DNA of 64,000 bases from Zhengella mangrovi. Lineage in GTDB: Bacteria > Pseudomonadota > Alphaproteobacteria > Rhizobiales > Rhizobiaceae. The DNA is taken from contig NZ_PDVP01000005.1 of assembly GCF_002727065.1 (NCBI RefSeq), forward strand, positions 1 to 64,000. The letters run 5' to 3'. Numbering within the stretch: the first letter of the stretch is position 1; every line of letters begins with the position of its first letter. Shown piece by piece: positions 1 to 7,918 of the stretch. Both the position numbers and the translations under genes were made by a program. The notes beneath the pieces are model-generated. The model was not told the origin of the DNA. It saw only the letters and a list, made by a program, of their open reading frames with translations, and did not search any database.

Positions 1-434
1 ACTTTCGGGATGTCGATCAGGTCGGCCGAGACGAGCCGGGCGGTGAACTGGCCCCAGACGGCGGCGAAGTCTGCGCTGGAAACCGGCAGGATTTTCGACA
101 GCGCGGGCGCATTCTGGTCTGCCAGCCCGAAGTCGGGCAGCGACGCGACTCGTATCGGTCCACGGTTGTGGACCGTGTAGGGAAGGAGCAGGATCGGCAT
201 GCCCGAGCGGGCGTGCCGGATCTCGCAGATGTTGAACGTCACCTGGTTCGGGGCGGCGATCGCTTTGCAGAAGGCTGAGACGAATTCCGGGGACTGGAAC
301 GGCGTGGCGAGCGGGCCTCCCGGGAAGCTGTCCCACAGGGACCTGTAAAGACAGGCGGACGTGTTCTCGTGGAGAGTGACGCGGTAGCCACCGCGCTCTT
401 CGCCTGGATCGAATGTCTGGCCCAATTGGATCAT
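1..434 (-). CDS. CelD/BcsL-like GNAT acetyltransferase, N-terminal part (cut by window edge)
   Basis: This is an open reading frame on the minus strand that starts at an ATG at 434 and runs off the left edge without a stop, so only about 144 residues are visible. The segment SLPDFGLADQNAPALSK resembles the 'G-hydrophobic-x-D-x-N-A-P' segment of CelD/BcsL-type proteins, a GNAT-fold family annotated as involved in cellulose or polysaccharide synthesis. Near residue 45 there is an FQSPEF segment, which fits the usual N-terminal FQxPxW region. The catalytic GNAT domain would lie outside the window. The start is weakly supported because only an AAAGG-like stretch lies about 13 bases upstream. The family call is from motif resemblance only. 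Confidence 0.55.
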   Translation of the reverse strand, partial: MIQLGQTFDPGEERGGYRVTLHENTSACLYRSLWDSFPGGPLATPFQSPEFVSAFCKAIAAPNQVTFNICEIRHARSGMPILLLPYTVHNRGPIRVASLPDFGLADQNAPALSKILPVSSADFAAVWGQFTARLVSADLIDIPK

Positions 435-630
435 GGGTCAAAGCCTTTGCGCCGAACCGGTTCCTTCCCCGGAGCGGCCATGAGCTGCACCGGTTGTCTA
501 AAGTACATTCGACGTTTGAAATGGAGTGTTAACGGCAGGGCTACGAGATCTTGCAGGACGAGGACAGGGTGATACCGGTGCCCGGCTGTACAATCTGGCC
601 AAATCCCGGTTTGCAAACTAGCCTTTCGGC

Positions 631-1635
631 ATGGACCGGATCACGTCTCTCTTCGCGCGGAAGATGGTGGCCGCTGCAGAGCCTGCGGTGGATGCCCGCG
701 CGGCCCTGTCCTTCGTTGGTCTTGACCCGGATGCTCCCTGGAACCCGGCGGAGATGATTTCCGCCGGCGATTACTATGCGATGCTGGAATGGATGGCCGG
801 GCAGGTGGACGTCACGGCCCTGCCGGTGAAGGTCGGCGCATCGATGCGCTGCGACGAATACGGCGCGCTTGGACTGGCGTGGAAGGCGGCGCCGAACCTT
901 TTGGGGTCGTTTGCGCGGGTGCAACGCTACGCGCGCCTGTGGACCAGCGTGGTCACCTATGAGCTTCGCGCCGTTCCCGAAGGCATGCTCTACGTTGTTC
1001 ACCGCGATGCGCCCCGTCGCCTCGGCGTGCGTCTTTCAAACGAGACGACCCTGGTCGCCACCGTGTCGATCGCCCGGCAGGTCTGCCCGGTGGCATTTGC
1101 GCCGCTCAGGGCGTTCGTTCGTCACGAGGCCCCGCGGACCACGGCGGATCACGAGGCATACCTCGGCTGCCCCGTGGACTTCGGCGCCGGTCATGACGGG
1201 CTTCTCTTCTCATCGGAATCGCTGCGCCAGCCCAACAGGCTCGGCGACGAGGGGATTTCCCGCTACCTCGTCTCCCACCTCGATGCGGAGCTTTCCAGCA
1301 TCCGCGACGAGGCGCCTGTCGTCGCCCGGGCCAAGGAGGCGATTGCCCGGTCGCTCAGCGAGGGGGCGCCCCGGATGGCCGACGTCGCCCGCGACCTGGG
1401 CTTCAGCGTCCGGTCGTTCCATCGGCGGCTTTCCGATCACGGCGTGAGTTTCCAGGCGCTGACGGAAGAGACCCGCAGGGAACTCGCCGTAGGCCTGTTG
1501 CGCGACGAGGGCCATTCGCTCGCCGAGGTGGCCTTCCTGACCGGCTTCTCGGAACAAAGCTCCTTCACGCGGGCCTTCAAGCGCTGGGTGGGCCTGACCC
1601 CCGCGAGCTATCGCAAGGGACAGGGCGCCGCCTGA
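631..1635 (+). CDS. AraC family transcriptional regulator
   Basis: The 334-residue protein has the layout of AraC regulators with an 'arabinose-binding-like' N-terminal domain (roughly residues 25-210) followed by a C-terminal double helix-turn-helix. The C-terminal region contains MADVARDLGFSVRSFHRRLS for the first helix-turn-helix and the typical second one, SLAEVAFLTGFSEQSSFTRA, followed by the family signature FKRWVGLTPASYRK. Members of this subgroup (OruR/ArgR-like) usually act as ligand-responsive activators of nearby catabolic or transport genes. No ligand can be inferred. It is followed by a separate DUF1772 gene about 190 bases downstream. The N-terminal domain starts after a short MDRITSLFARK segment that is normal for the family, so the start is plausible. 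Confidence 0.88.
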   Translation: MDRITSLFARKMVAAAEPAVDARAALSFVGLDPDAPWNPAEMISAGDYYAMLEWMAGQVDVTALPVKVGASMRCDEYGALGLAWKAAPNLLGSFARVQRYARLWTSVVTYELRAVPEGMLYVVHRDAPRRLGVRLSNETTLVATVSIARQVCPVAFAPLRAFVRHEAPRTTADHEAYLGCPVDFGAGHDGLLFSSESLRQPNRLGDEGISRYLVSHLDAELSSIRDEAPVVARAKEAIARSLSEGAPRMADVARDLGFSVRSFHRRLSDHGVSFQALTEETRRELAVGLLRDEGHSLAEVAFLTGFSEQSSFTRAFKRWVGLTPASYRKGQGAA

Positions 1636-1828
1636 GATCCCGTTTGGCCGCAGCGGTCAAAACGATGGCCGCGCCGGTGAAGATCGCAGCTCTGCAGGTC
1701 GTCTATTTCCTGGTCATCAACGCAAGCCAGGGAGACCAGACATGCCGGACTGCCCGGGTTCGCCTGATCCCTCTGTCGCCTCCGCGCGCTTGCCCCTTCA
1801 TCCCACCGCGTTTGTGAAAGGATCCGCC

Positions 1829-2338
1829 ATGTCCACCGCCTTCTTTCTGCTCATGCAGCTTTCGGTCCTCGCCTATGCCCTCGTTGCAGGCGTTTTCCTC
1901 GCCTTTTCCGATTTCATCATGCGGTCGCTCGCGATCACCGGCGGCGTCGGTGGCGTCGAGGCCATGCAGGCCATCAACAGGGAGGTCATGCGCTGGGTCT
2001 TCATGACACTCTTCCTCGGCATGGCCGGCGTTTCGATTGTCATCGCGGGCTATGCCTGGTTCGGGCTCGGCGGCCCGGCGGGCATGCTCATCCTGCTGGC
2101 GGCCCTGGTCTATGTCGTCGGCTGTTTTGGCGTCACGGTGGTCTTCAACGTGCCGATGAACGAGGCGCTGGCCGGCATGGACCTGTCGTCGGGGGCCACG
2201 CGCGACTACTGGCTGCAGACCTACGTCCCGCGCTGGACCTTCTGGAATTCGATCCGCACGGCCGCGGCAGCGCTGTCGTCCGCCCTGCTTCTCTATGGCC
2301 TGCTCTGGTTGGTGCAGGGCCAGGCAGGGCAGGTCTGA
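1829..2338 (+). CDS. DUF1772 (anthrone-oxygenase-like) integral membrane protein
   Basis: This 169-residue protein has four predicted membrane helices. It shows the DUF1772 hallmarks VVFNVPMNEALA in the middle and a W-x2-WN-x-IR segment (RWTFWNSIRTA) before the last helix. The family is related to fungal anthrone oxygenases, but the bacterial members have no firmly assigned reaction. I chose the ATG at 1829 because an AAAGGA ribosome binding site lies eight bases upstream and the protein then begins directly with its first membrane helix. A longer frame from 1742 would add 29 polar residues with no site in front. It ends 56 bases before the end of the convergent GAF gene. Confidence 0.85.
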   Translation: MSTAFFLLMQLSVLAYALVAGVFLAFSDFIMRSLAITGGVGGVEAMQAINREVMRWVFMTLFLGMAGVSIVIAGYAWFGLGGPAGMLILLAALVYVVGCFGVTVVFNVPMNEALAGMDLSSGATRDYWLQTYVPRWTFWNSIRTAAAALSSALLLYGLLWLVQGQAGQV

Positions 2339-2393
2339 AGCGGGAGCAGGCGGAGGCTCCGGCATCGAATGCCGCCGCCGGTCCGCCGTCGGA

Positions 2394-2933
2394 TCAGTTC
2401 GCCGCCGCGCGATGCGCCGCCGGGCCTTCCAGCCCGGTCGTCTCCGGCGAGACCTCGAATGTCAGCAGCGCCGGCAGCACGATGCGGTCCAACGGCCCGA
2501 GGCGCGCTTCCGTGTAATAGCCCGCCTCGTGCAGCATGTTGACGGTGCCGATGAAGTCGCCACGGATGATCAGCGGCAGGTTGACGACGGAGCCGAGCCC
2601 GAGCGACGCGATATAGGCATGGTCGGGAAAGACGTCGGCAAAGCCGTCCACCGAGTTGGCGACGAAGGTCTGCTGGCGCAGGATGACGTGCTCGGTCCAC
2701 CGGTTCGGGACGATGTCCTTGAGCCCGGATGCCGGGTAATGCTCCGGGTCGTTGGTGTAGACGCGCGCGGCGACGCCGCTTTCCGGTCCGTCCATGCGGA
2801 ACACGGAGCACGAGAAGAGCCTGTGGCCGATACAGGTCTGGCAGAGCTCTTCGAGGGCCGGAAACAGGCTTGTCCAGCCGTCGGCGCGGACAAGATTGTC
2901 AAACCGTCTCAGGGGTGTGGCTTCCTCAAGCAA
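2394..2933 (-). CDS. GAF domain protein
   Basis: The 179-residue protein is essentially one GAF domain (about residues 10-160), with the typical core VVNLPLIIRGDFIGTVNML and a cysteine pair (ELCQTCIG) near residue 30. GAF domains bind small molecules or haem, and in single-domain form they are often ligand sensors or fRMsr-like enzymes. The cysteine pattern does not match free-methionine-(R)-sulfoxide reductase convincingly. The gene begins with a TTG that overlaps the last eight bases of the upstream M24 peptidase gene, and GGGAGG lies nine bases before it, so the two are translationally coupled. The order GntR - M24 - GAF suggests one operon repressed by the GntR protein. Its ligand may be a metabolite of that pathway (inference). 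Confidence 0.75.
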   Translation of the reverse strand: MLEEATPLRRFDNLVRADGWTSLFPALEELCQTCIGHRLFSCSVFRMDGPESGVAARVYTNDPEHYPASGLKDIVPNRWTEHVILRQQTFVANSVDGFADVFPDHAYIASLGLGSVVNLPLIIRGDFIGTVNMLHEAGYYTEARLGPLDRIVLPALLTFEVSPETTGLEGPAAHRAAAN

Positions 2934-4029
2934 TGGTCATGACCTCCCTGCTGAACTGGGTCAGGCAATCGTGGCCGGTGTCGGTCACGAGCACGTTGTC
3001 CTCGATGCGAACGCCAATCTCGTCCTGGCGGTAAAGGCCCGGCTCGATGGTGATTACCATGCCGGCGCGCTGTGGTTCCCGGTTCGAGCGCATGACGGCA
3101 GGCGCCTCGTGCACCTCGCGGCCGAGGCCATGCCCGGTCTTGTGCAGGATGAGGTCCGAAAACGGCGAAGCCTGCAGCCGGTCCGTGGCCGCGGCATCGA
3201 CATCGCCCACGGCCGCGCCGGCTCGAACGGCTTTCCGCCCCGCGAGATTGGCCGCCAGGACGGTCTCGTAGATGGCCCTGTGTTCGTCGGTCGCATGGCC
3301 ACAGAAGACGGTGCGGGTGATGTCCGCGTGCATGTCGCCGTAGCTGGCGCCGAAATCGATCAGCAGCACGTCGCCGGGTGCCAGCGCGCGATCCGACGCG
3401 TCGCCGTGGGGATTGGCTGCCGCGCCGCCGCCAAGAACGATGGGCTCGAAAGCGAATCCCGTTGCGCCATGCGACAGCATCGCCGCCTTGAGGCGCGCGG
3501 CGATGCGTCTTTCGCTTTGTCCGGTGATGCCCGCATCGAAGGTTTCGCCAAGCGCCGCCTCGCTGATGGCGATGGCGCGGCGCAGGTCGTCGATTTCGGC
3601 GGCGTCTTTGAGAAGCCGCAGGTCCGTGAGCGCGGCATCGGCATCGACCAGTCCGTCGTAGCCGAACCGGCCTGCCAGCGTGCGGTATTCCATGGCGCGC
3701 ATGCGCAGGCCCTCGACACCGAGCGGCTGGTCCAGGCCCATCCGGTCTGCCAGCGTGGCCAGGGCCGCCTGCGGGCCTTCCGCGTCATCCCAGTAGAGCG
3801 TGTCGGTCCCCGGCATGGCCGCGTGCCATTTCTGCCGCTCAAGCGCCGGCATCAGCGCGTGGGTCGCGCCGTCGGCACGGATGACGAAGAGCGTCATGCG
3901 CTCCATCAGGTGCAGGTGGACGCCCGTCAGGTAGGCGAAATTCGGCCCCGGAACGAAGGCGGCCGCGCCCAGGCCCGCCTCGCGGAGGAGGGCGGCGGTG
4001 CGGTCGCGCCGGTCGGAAAACACGGTCAT
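2926..4029 (-). CDS. M24 family metallopeptidase (Xaa-Pro aminopeptidase/creatinase fold)
   Basis: This 367-residue two-domain protein has a creatinase-type N-terminal domain (residues 1-120) and a C-terminal pita-bread domain. All five metal ligands of the M24 family are present: Asp in LIDFGASYG, Asp in HADITRTV, His in KTGHGLGRE, Glu in TIEPGLY and Glu in VRIEDNVLV. The protein is therefore likely to be a metal-dependent hydrolase, not a creatinase, which lacks the metals. Family members cut N-terminal residues before proline or related imide/amide bonds. The gene overlaps the upstream GntR gene by four bases (ATGA) and the downstream GAF gene by eight. Its position opposite a hydantoinase/ABC transporter operon suggests it hydrolyses a product of that pathway (inference). 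Confidence 0.88.
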   Translation of the reverse strand: MTVFSDRRDRTAALLREAGLGAAAFVPGPNFAYLTGVHLHLMERMTLFVIRADGATHALMPALERQKWHAAMPGTDTLYWDDAEGPQAALATLADRMGLDQPLGVEGLRMRAMEYRTLAGRFGYDGLVDADAALTDLRLLKDAAEIDDLRRAIAISEAALGETFDAGITGQSERRIAARLKAAMLSHGATGFAFEPIVLGGGAAANPHGDASDRALAPGDVLLIDFGASYGDMHADITRTVFCGHATDEHRAIYETVLAANLAGRKAVRAGAAVGDVDAAATDRLQASPFSDLILHKTGHGLGREVHEAPAVMRSNREPQRAGMVITIEPGLYRQDEIGVRIEDNVLVTDTGHDCLTQFSREVMTIA

Positions 4030-4760
4030 GGCTTGTCTCCCTGGTCGATTGTCATCCGGTGCCCGTAGCGCGGCGCGAGCCCCCCCTGGATGACCCGGGT
4101 CTCGAACAGGATGGCATCGCGCACCGCGGCGTCGCCCGCCTCGGGATCGCCTGCGGCCATGGCGTCGACGACCGCCTGCAGCCGGGCCACGGCCTCGGTC
4201 TTTTCCGTGCCGGAGAGATGCGGGAAGAAGTAAAGCAGCTTCATCCGTACCGAGGCGCCCTGCGCTTCCAGGAAGTATTTCGCCAGGAACCGGTTCCGCG
4301 ACAGGTCCGCGATATGCGTGTAGAGGGCCAGTTGGGCGCGGAACGCCGCTTCCGTGTCTCCGGCCTCCAGTCCCTTTGCATAGTCCGCGACGAAAGCCTC
4401 CATCGGCGCCGCGGGCACGGGGCCATGCATGGCGGCAGCGCGGATCAGGCCGCGCGACAGCAGGATGAACGTGTCCAGGAAGGCGGCCTGGTTGTGCAGC
4501 GACAGCGGCGCCACGATCGAGGTCCGGTTCTGCAGGAACTGGACGAAGCCTTCGTTGGCCAGCAGCAGCAGGGCCTCGCGGATGGGCGTGCGCGACACGT
4601 CATAGGTTTTTGACAGCGCCACCTCGTCGAGCGCGGACCCCGGATCGATGCGAAGCCACTGGATGTCTTCGCGCAGCTTCTCGTGAACCATGAGGGCGCC
4701 CCGCTTCTTTCGGGACGGCGATTCCTCGGTGGCGGCTTTCTTGTCGATTTTCTTCATCAT
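4026..4760 (-). CDS. GntR family regulator with FCD ligand-binding domain
   Basis: The 244-residue protein has a basic N-terminal extension, then a winged helix-turn-helix (about residues 25-90, with ALSKTYDVSRTPIREALLLL) and an all-helical FCD domain. The RTPIREAL motif in the recognition helix is diagnostic for GntR. FadR-subfamily proteins are mostly repressors released by acids or sugar acids. It is transcribed divergently from the sugar-type binding protein gene across an 81-base gap that contains a TTGCA-N5-TGCAA palindrome, a good candidate operator for repression of both directions. It forms an operon with the M24 and GAF genes (four-base overlap). Confidence 0.88.
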   Translation of the reverse strand: MMKKIDKKAATEESPSRKKRGALMVHEKLREDIQWLRIDPGSALDEVALSKTYDVSRTPIREALLLLANEGFVQFLQNRTSIVAPLSLHNQAAFLDTFILLSRGLIRAAAMHGPVPAAPMEAFVADYAKGLEAGDTEAAFRAQLALYTHIADLSRNRFLAKYFLEAQGASVRMKLLYFFPHLSGTEKTEAVARLQAVVDAMAAGDPEAGDAAVRDAILFETRVIQGGLAPRYGHRMTIDQGDKP

Positions 4761-4781
4761 AAAATTCTTCTTGCATTAAGT

Positions 4782-4796
4782 TTGCATAATGTGCAA
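4782..4796. promoter_or_regulatory. Candidate GntR operator (palindrome) in divergent promoter region
   Basis: A perfect inverted repeat TTGCA-TAATG-TGCAA lies between the GntR gene and the ABC binding-protein gene. A further TTGCA half site begins at 4771. Odd-length palindromes of this size are typical of FadR-subfamily GntR operators. It sits 22-36 bases from the GntR start and about 46 from the opposite start, so occupancy could block both promoters. A second small inverted repeat GCATC-ACC-GATGC follows at 4804-4816. Confidence 0.6.
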
Positions 4797-4841
4797 CCTC
4801 AAAGCATCACCGATGCGATCTTTTTTCAAGGAGGACTAGGA

Positions 4842-5828
4842 ATGGGCATTCTCGGAAAGACCCTTTTGGCCGGCGTGGCCCTGGCTGGAATGACGGGCAT
4901 GGCTGCGGCCGAAGGCACGATCGCTTATTTCGCCGCGACGTCTCAGAACGGCTTCAACCAGGCGACCTATGAAGGGGTGCAGGAAGTGGCCGCCAAGCGC
5001 GGCTACCAGACCGAAATCCTCGACGGCCAGTTCGATGCGGCCGTTCAGTACAGCCAGATCGAGGATGCCCTGGCCTCCGGCAAGTATGTCGGCATGATCG
5101 TTGCGCCGAACGACTCGGTCGGTATTGCCGGCGCTTTCGAGCAGGTCGTGGCCGAGGGCATCCCGATCGGCACCGTCCTGTTCCCGGTCGGGCCGGATCT
5201 CAACACGCTCGAACCCCAGGTCAAGGGCATCACGGTCACGGCGGCATCGCCCCCGGTCCCGGGCGCCACGAAACAGGCCGAGGCGGTGATCGGTTACTGC
5301 GCCGAAAAGAATCCCTGCCGCGTCGTCATCATGATCGGCGCCAAGATCTTCCCCTTCGACAACCTGCGGCTTGCCACCTACGAGAAGGTGCTGGGGCAGC
5401 ATGACAACATCAAGGTCGTCGCGGTGGGCGAGGGCTATTACTCGCCGGATCCGAGCCTGAAGGCGATGACCGATATCCTCCAGGCCAATCCGGACGTGGA
5501 CGTGGTGCTCTCCAATGCCGACCAGCACCTCGTCGGTGTCGAGATCGCGCTCGAAGGCGCGGGGATCGACCCGGCCGGCCTGTATCTCTCGGGCGGTGGT
5601 GCGGCGGCGATCGCCATCACCGCGATCCGCGAAGGGCGGTGGGATTCCACGCTCGCCTACTTCCCCAAGACCATGGGCGAACTGGCCATGGAACAGATCG
5701 CCAATGCCATCGAGGGCAAGCCTGTGACGCAGGCCATCAACATGGACGAGGCCGGGCCGCTCGACGCGATGATCGATGCGGAAGTGCTGAAGGCGCATCC
5801 CGACTTCGTCGGTGAGTGGGAACAGTAA
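4842..5828 (+). CDS. Ribose-type ABC transporter substrate-binding protein
   Basis: The 328-residue protein starts with a signal peptide (MGILGKTLLAGVALAG, cleavage likely after AAA near residue 24) and continues as a periplasmic-binding domain of the Peripla_BP_4 (ribose/autoinducer-2/xylose) class. Features include the GxNQATYEGVQEVA segment and the VLSNADQHLVGVEIALEGAG region of lobe II. It would capture the substrate for the double ATPase at 9612 and the permease at 11117. I chose the ATG at 4842 because AAGGAGGA lies directly before it and the signal peptide begins there. A longer frame from 4683 would be antisense to the GntR gene. The substrate is unknown, but the hydantoinase genes in the same operon suggest a lactam or cyclic imide instead of a sugar (inference). 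Confidence 0.88.
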   Translation: MGILGKTLLAGVALAGMTGMAAAEGTIAYFAATSQNGFNQATYEGVQEVAAKRGYQTEILDGQFDAAVQYSQIEDALASGKYVGMIVAPNDSVGIAGAFEQVVAEGIPIGTVLFPVGPDLNTLEPQVKGITVTAASPPVPGATKQAEAVIGYCAEKNPCRVVIMIGAKIFPFDNLRLATYEKVLGQHDNIKVVAVGEGYYSPDPSLKAMTDILQANPDVDVVLSNADQHLVGVEIALEGAGIDPAGLYLSGGGAAAIAITAIREGRWDSTLAYFPKTMGELAMEQIANAIEGKPVTQAINMDEAGPLDAMIDAEVLKAHPDFVGEWEQ

Positions 5829-5890
5829 GAAAAAGGCGCAACGGCGGCGTGCGGGGCAGCGCGCCGCCCAGGAGCGAGGAAGAACGAGCC

Positions 5891-7918
5891 GTGAAAACCA
5901 GCTATCGCGTGTCCGCTGACATCGGCGGCACATTCACTGATATTGTCTACCAGGACGTGGCGACCGGGCGCTGCGGTGCGACGAAGGTCCTGTCCACCCC
6001 GGACAACCCGGCGCTCGCCGTTCTGAAGGGCATCGACACGGTGCTCGGCGAAGATGGCGAGATGGCCTTCTTCGTTCACGGCACGACGGTCGGGCTGAAC
6101 GCCCTCCTGACGCGGCGCGGCTCCAAGGTGGCGCTGGTGACGAACGAGAACTTCCGCGACATCTACACGATCCAGGGCAACGATCGTGGCGAGATTTTCT
6201 CGATCCGCTGGAACAAGCCGGAACCGCTGGTGCCGCTGGAACACACGTTCACGGTCGCCGGGCGCATCGCGGCTTCGGGCGACGAACTGGAACCTCTGCG
6301 CCTGTCGGATCTCGATGCGCTGGTCGCGGCCTGCGAACGCGAGCGCTACAAGGCGATCGCGATATCGCTCCTGTTTTCCTTCAACAACCCGGCCCATGAA
6401 CTGGCCGTGCGCGACTATCTCGCCGGCCGTCTGCCCGATGTCCAGATCGTGCTGTCGCACCAGGTCTCGCCGGAATGGCGCGAATTCGAGCGCACCTCGA
6501 CGACGGTGACCGACGCCTACCTGGCGCCCGTGGTGCGCCGCTACATCTCCACGCTGCAGACGGAAATGGGCGACCGTCTGCCGGAAGGCGGTGCGCTCCA
6601 CGTGATGGAATCCAACGGCGGCGTGATGACCGCGGCGGCGGCCTCGGAAACGCCGCTGCAGACCCTGCTTTCGGGGCCCGTCGGCGGCGCCATCGGCGGC
6701 AAGGCGCTGTCGGCGGCGACCGGGCGCGGCAATCTCATCTGCGTTGACATGGGCGGCACCTCCTTCGATGCCTCGCTGGTCATCGACGGCCTGCCGTCGG
6801 CCTCCAACGAAGCGATGCTGGAAGGCCTGCCGATCCAGATGTCGGTGGTCGACATCCACGTCATCGGCGCCGGCGGCGGCTCGATTGCCTGGAAGGAGGC
6901 CGGGGCGCTGCGTGTCGGGCCGCAATCGGCCGGTTCGAAACCGGGGCCCGTCTGCTACGGTCTGGGCGGGACCGAACCCGTCGTCTCCGACGCCAACCTC
7001 GTCCTCGGCCGGCTCGACGGCGCCAACTTCTCCGGTGGCGACATGACGCTCGACCGCGATGCGGCGGCGGCGGCCCTTGCGGACCTGGGCAAGGACTTCG
7101 GCATGAACGCCGAGGAAATGGCGCAGGGCGTCATCGACATCGTCAACGCCAAGATGGCCGACGCGATCCGCACGATCACCATCCAGCGCGGCATCGATCC
7201 GCGGGAATTCTCGCTGGTCGCCTTCGGCGGCGCGGGCCCCGCCCAGGCGGCGGCGCTTGCCGAGGAACTGGAAATTTCCGAGGTCATCATCCCGGTGCAT
7301 CCCGGCGCGTTTTCCGCCTGGGGCATGCTGCAGACCGACGTCCGGCATGACTTCAAGGAAACGCTCTACAGCTTCTGGGACCTGATCGACGCCGATACGA
7401 TCGAGGCGGCCTTTGCGCGGCTGCAGGAAAAGGGCCGTGCCTACCTGGCCGACGAGGGGATCACCGGCGGGCGCGTCCATTTCGAGCGAGCCATCGATTT
7501 CCGCTACTACGGCCAGGAATACGTCCTGACGATTCCGCTGCCCGACGGCCCGATCGACATGGACAGGGTCCGCGCGGATTTCGATGCCGCCTACGAGCGC
7601 CAGTATGGCCACAACAGCCCGGAAAACCGGGTCGAGATGGCGAACATCCGTCTGGCGGCCCTGGGCCAGCTCGAACGGCCGGACAACGCACCGCCGGAAC
7701 GCGAAACCCCGCGTCCTGCCCGCGAGCGCGCGGTCTGGTTCGCTGGCGAGCCGCGCACCACAGCCATCCTCGACCGCAACAGCATCGGCGAGGGCGACAC
7801 AGTTGCCGGTCCCGCCATCATCGAGGAAGTGACGTCGACCACCCTGTTGCCGCCCGGCTGGACGGCGCGGCTGATCACCGGCGGCCACATGAGCCTGACC
7901 AAGGAGGACGCGGCATGA
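5891..7918 (+). CDS. hyuA: Hydantoinase/5-oxoprolinase subunit A family protein
   Basis: The 675-residue protein has the ATP-binding ASKHA fold of hydantoinase A/5-oxoprolinase. The N-terminal phosphate loop DIGGTFTDIVYQD lies at residues 11-23, the adenosine/metal loop VDMGGTSFDASL near 290, and GAGGGSIAW soon after. These enzymes phosphorylate a lactam or imide carbonyl with ATP so that subunit B can open the ring. Substrates in the family include N-methylhydantoin, 5-oxoproline and acetophenone-type ketones. Translation most likely starts at the GTG at 5891 with GAGCGAGGAAG in front. The frame can be extended upstream but without a better site. It overlaps hyuB by four bases (ATGA). Confidence 0.9.
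   Translation: MKTSYRVSADIGGTFTDIVYQDVATGRCGATKVLSTPDNPALAVLKGIDTVLGEDGEMAFFVHGTTVGLNALLTRRGSKVALVTNENFRDIYTIQGNDRGEIFSIRWNKPEPLVPLEHTFTVAGRIAASGDELEPLRLSDLDALVAACERERYKAIAISLLFSFNNPAHELAVRDYLAGRLPDVQIVLSHQVSPEWREFERTSTTVTDAYLAPVVRRYISTLQTEMGDRLPEGGALHVMESNGGVMTAAAASETPLQTLLSGPVGGAIGGKALSAATGRGNLICVDMGGTSFDASLVIDGLPSASNEAMLEGLPIQMSVVDIHVIGAGGGSIAWKEAGALRVGPQSAGSKPGPVCYGLGGTEPVVSDANLVLGRLDGANFSGGDMTLDRDAAAAALADLGKDFGMNAEEMAQGVIDIVNAKMADAIRTITIQRGIDPREFSLVAFGGAGPAQAAALAEELEISEVIIPVHPGAFSAWGMLQTDVRHDFKETLYSFWDLIDADTIEAAFARLQEKGRAYLADEGITGGRVHFERAIDFRYYGQEYVLTIPLPDGPIDMDRVRADFDAAYERQYGHNSPENRVEMANIRLAALGQLERPDNAPPERETPRPARERAVWFAGEPRTTAILDRNSIGEGDTVAGPAIIEEVTSTTLLPPGWTARLITGGHMSLTKEDAA

Noticed and set aside
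2926-4029. Creatinase for creatine breakdown next to a hydantoinase
   Set aside because: Creatinases lack the metal ligands, whereas all five M24 ligands are present here.
2794-4068. 424-residue plus-strand frame
   Set aside because: It is antisense to the M24 peptidase gene, which has all catalytic motifs; the composition is that of a shadow frame.
5657-7888. 743-residue open frame on the minus strand
   Set aside because: It is antisense to hyuA, has Arg/Gly/His-rich low-complexity composition and no recognisable domain.
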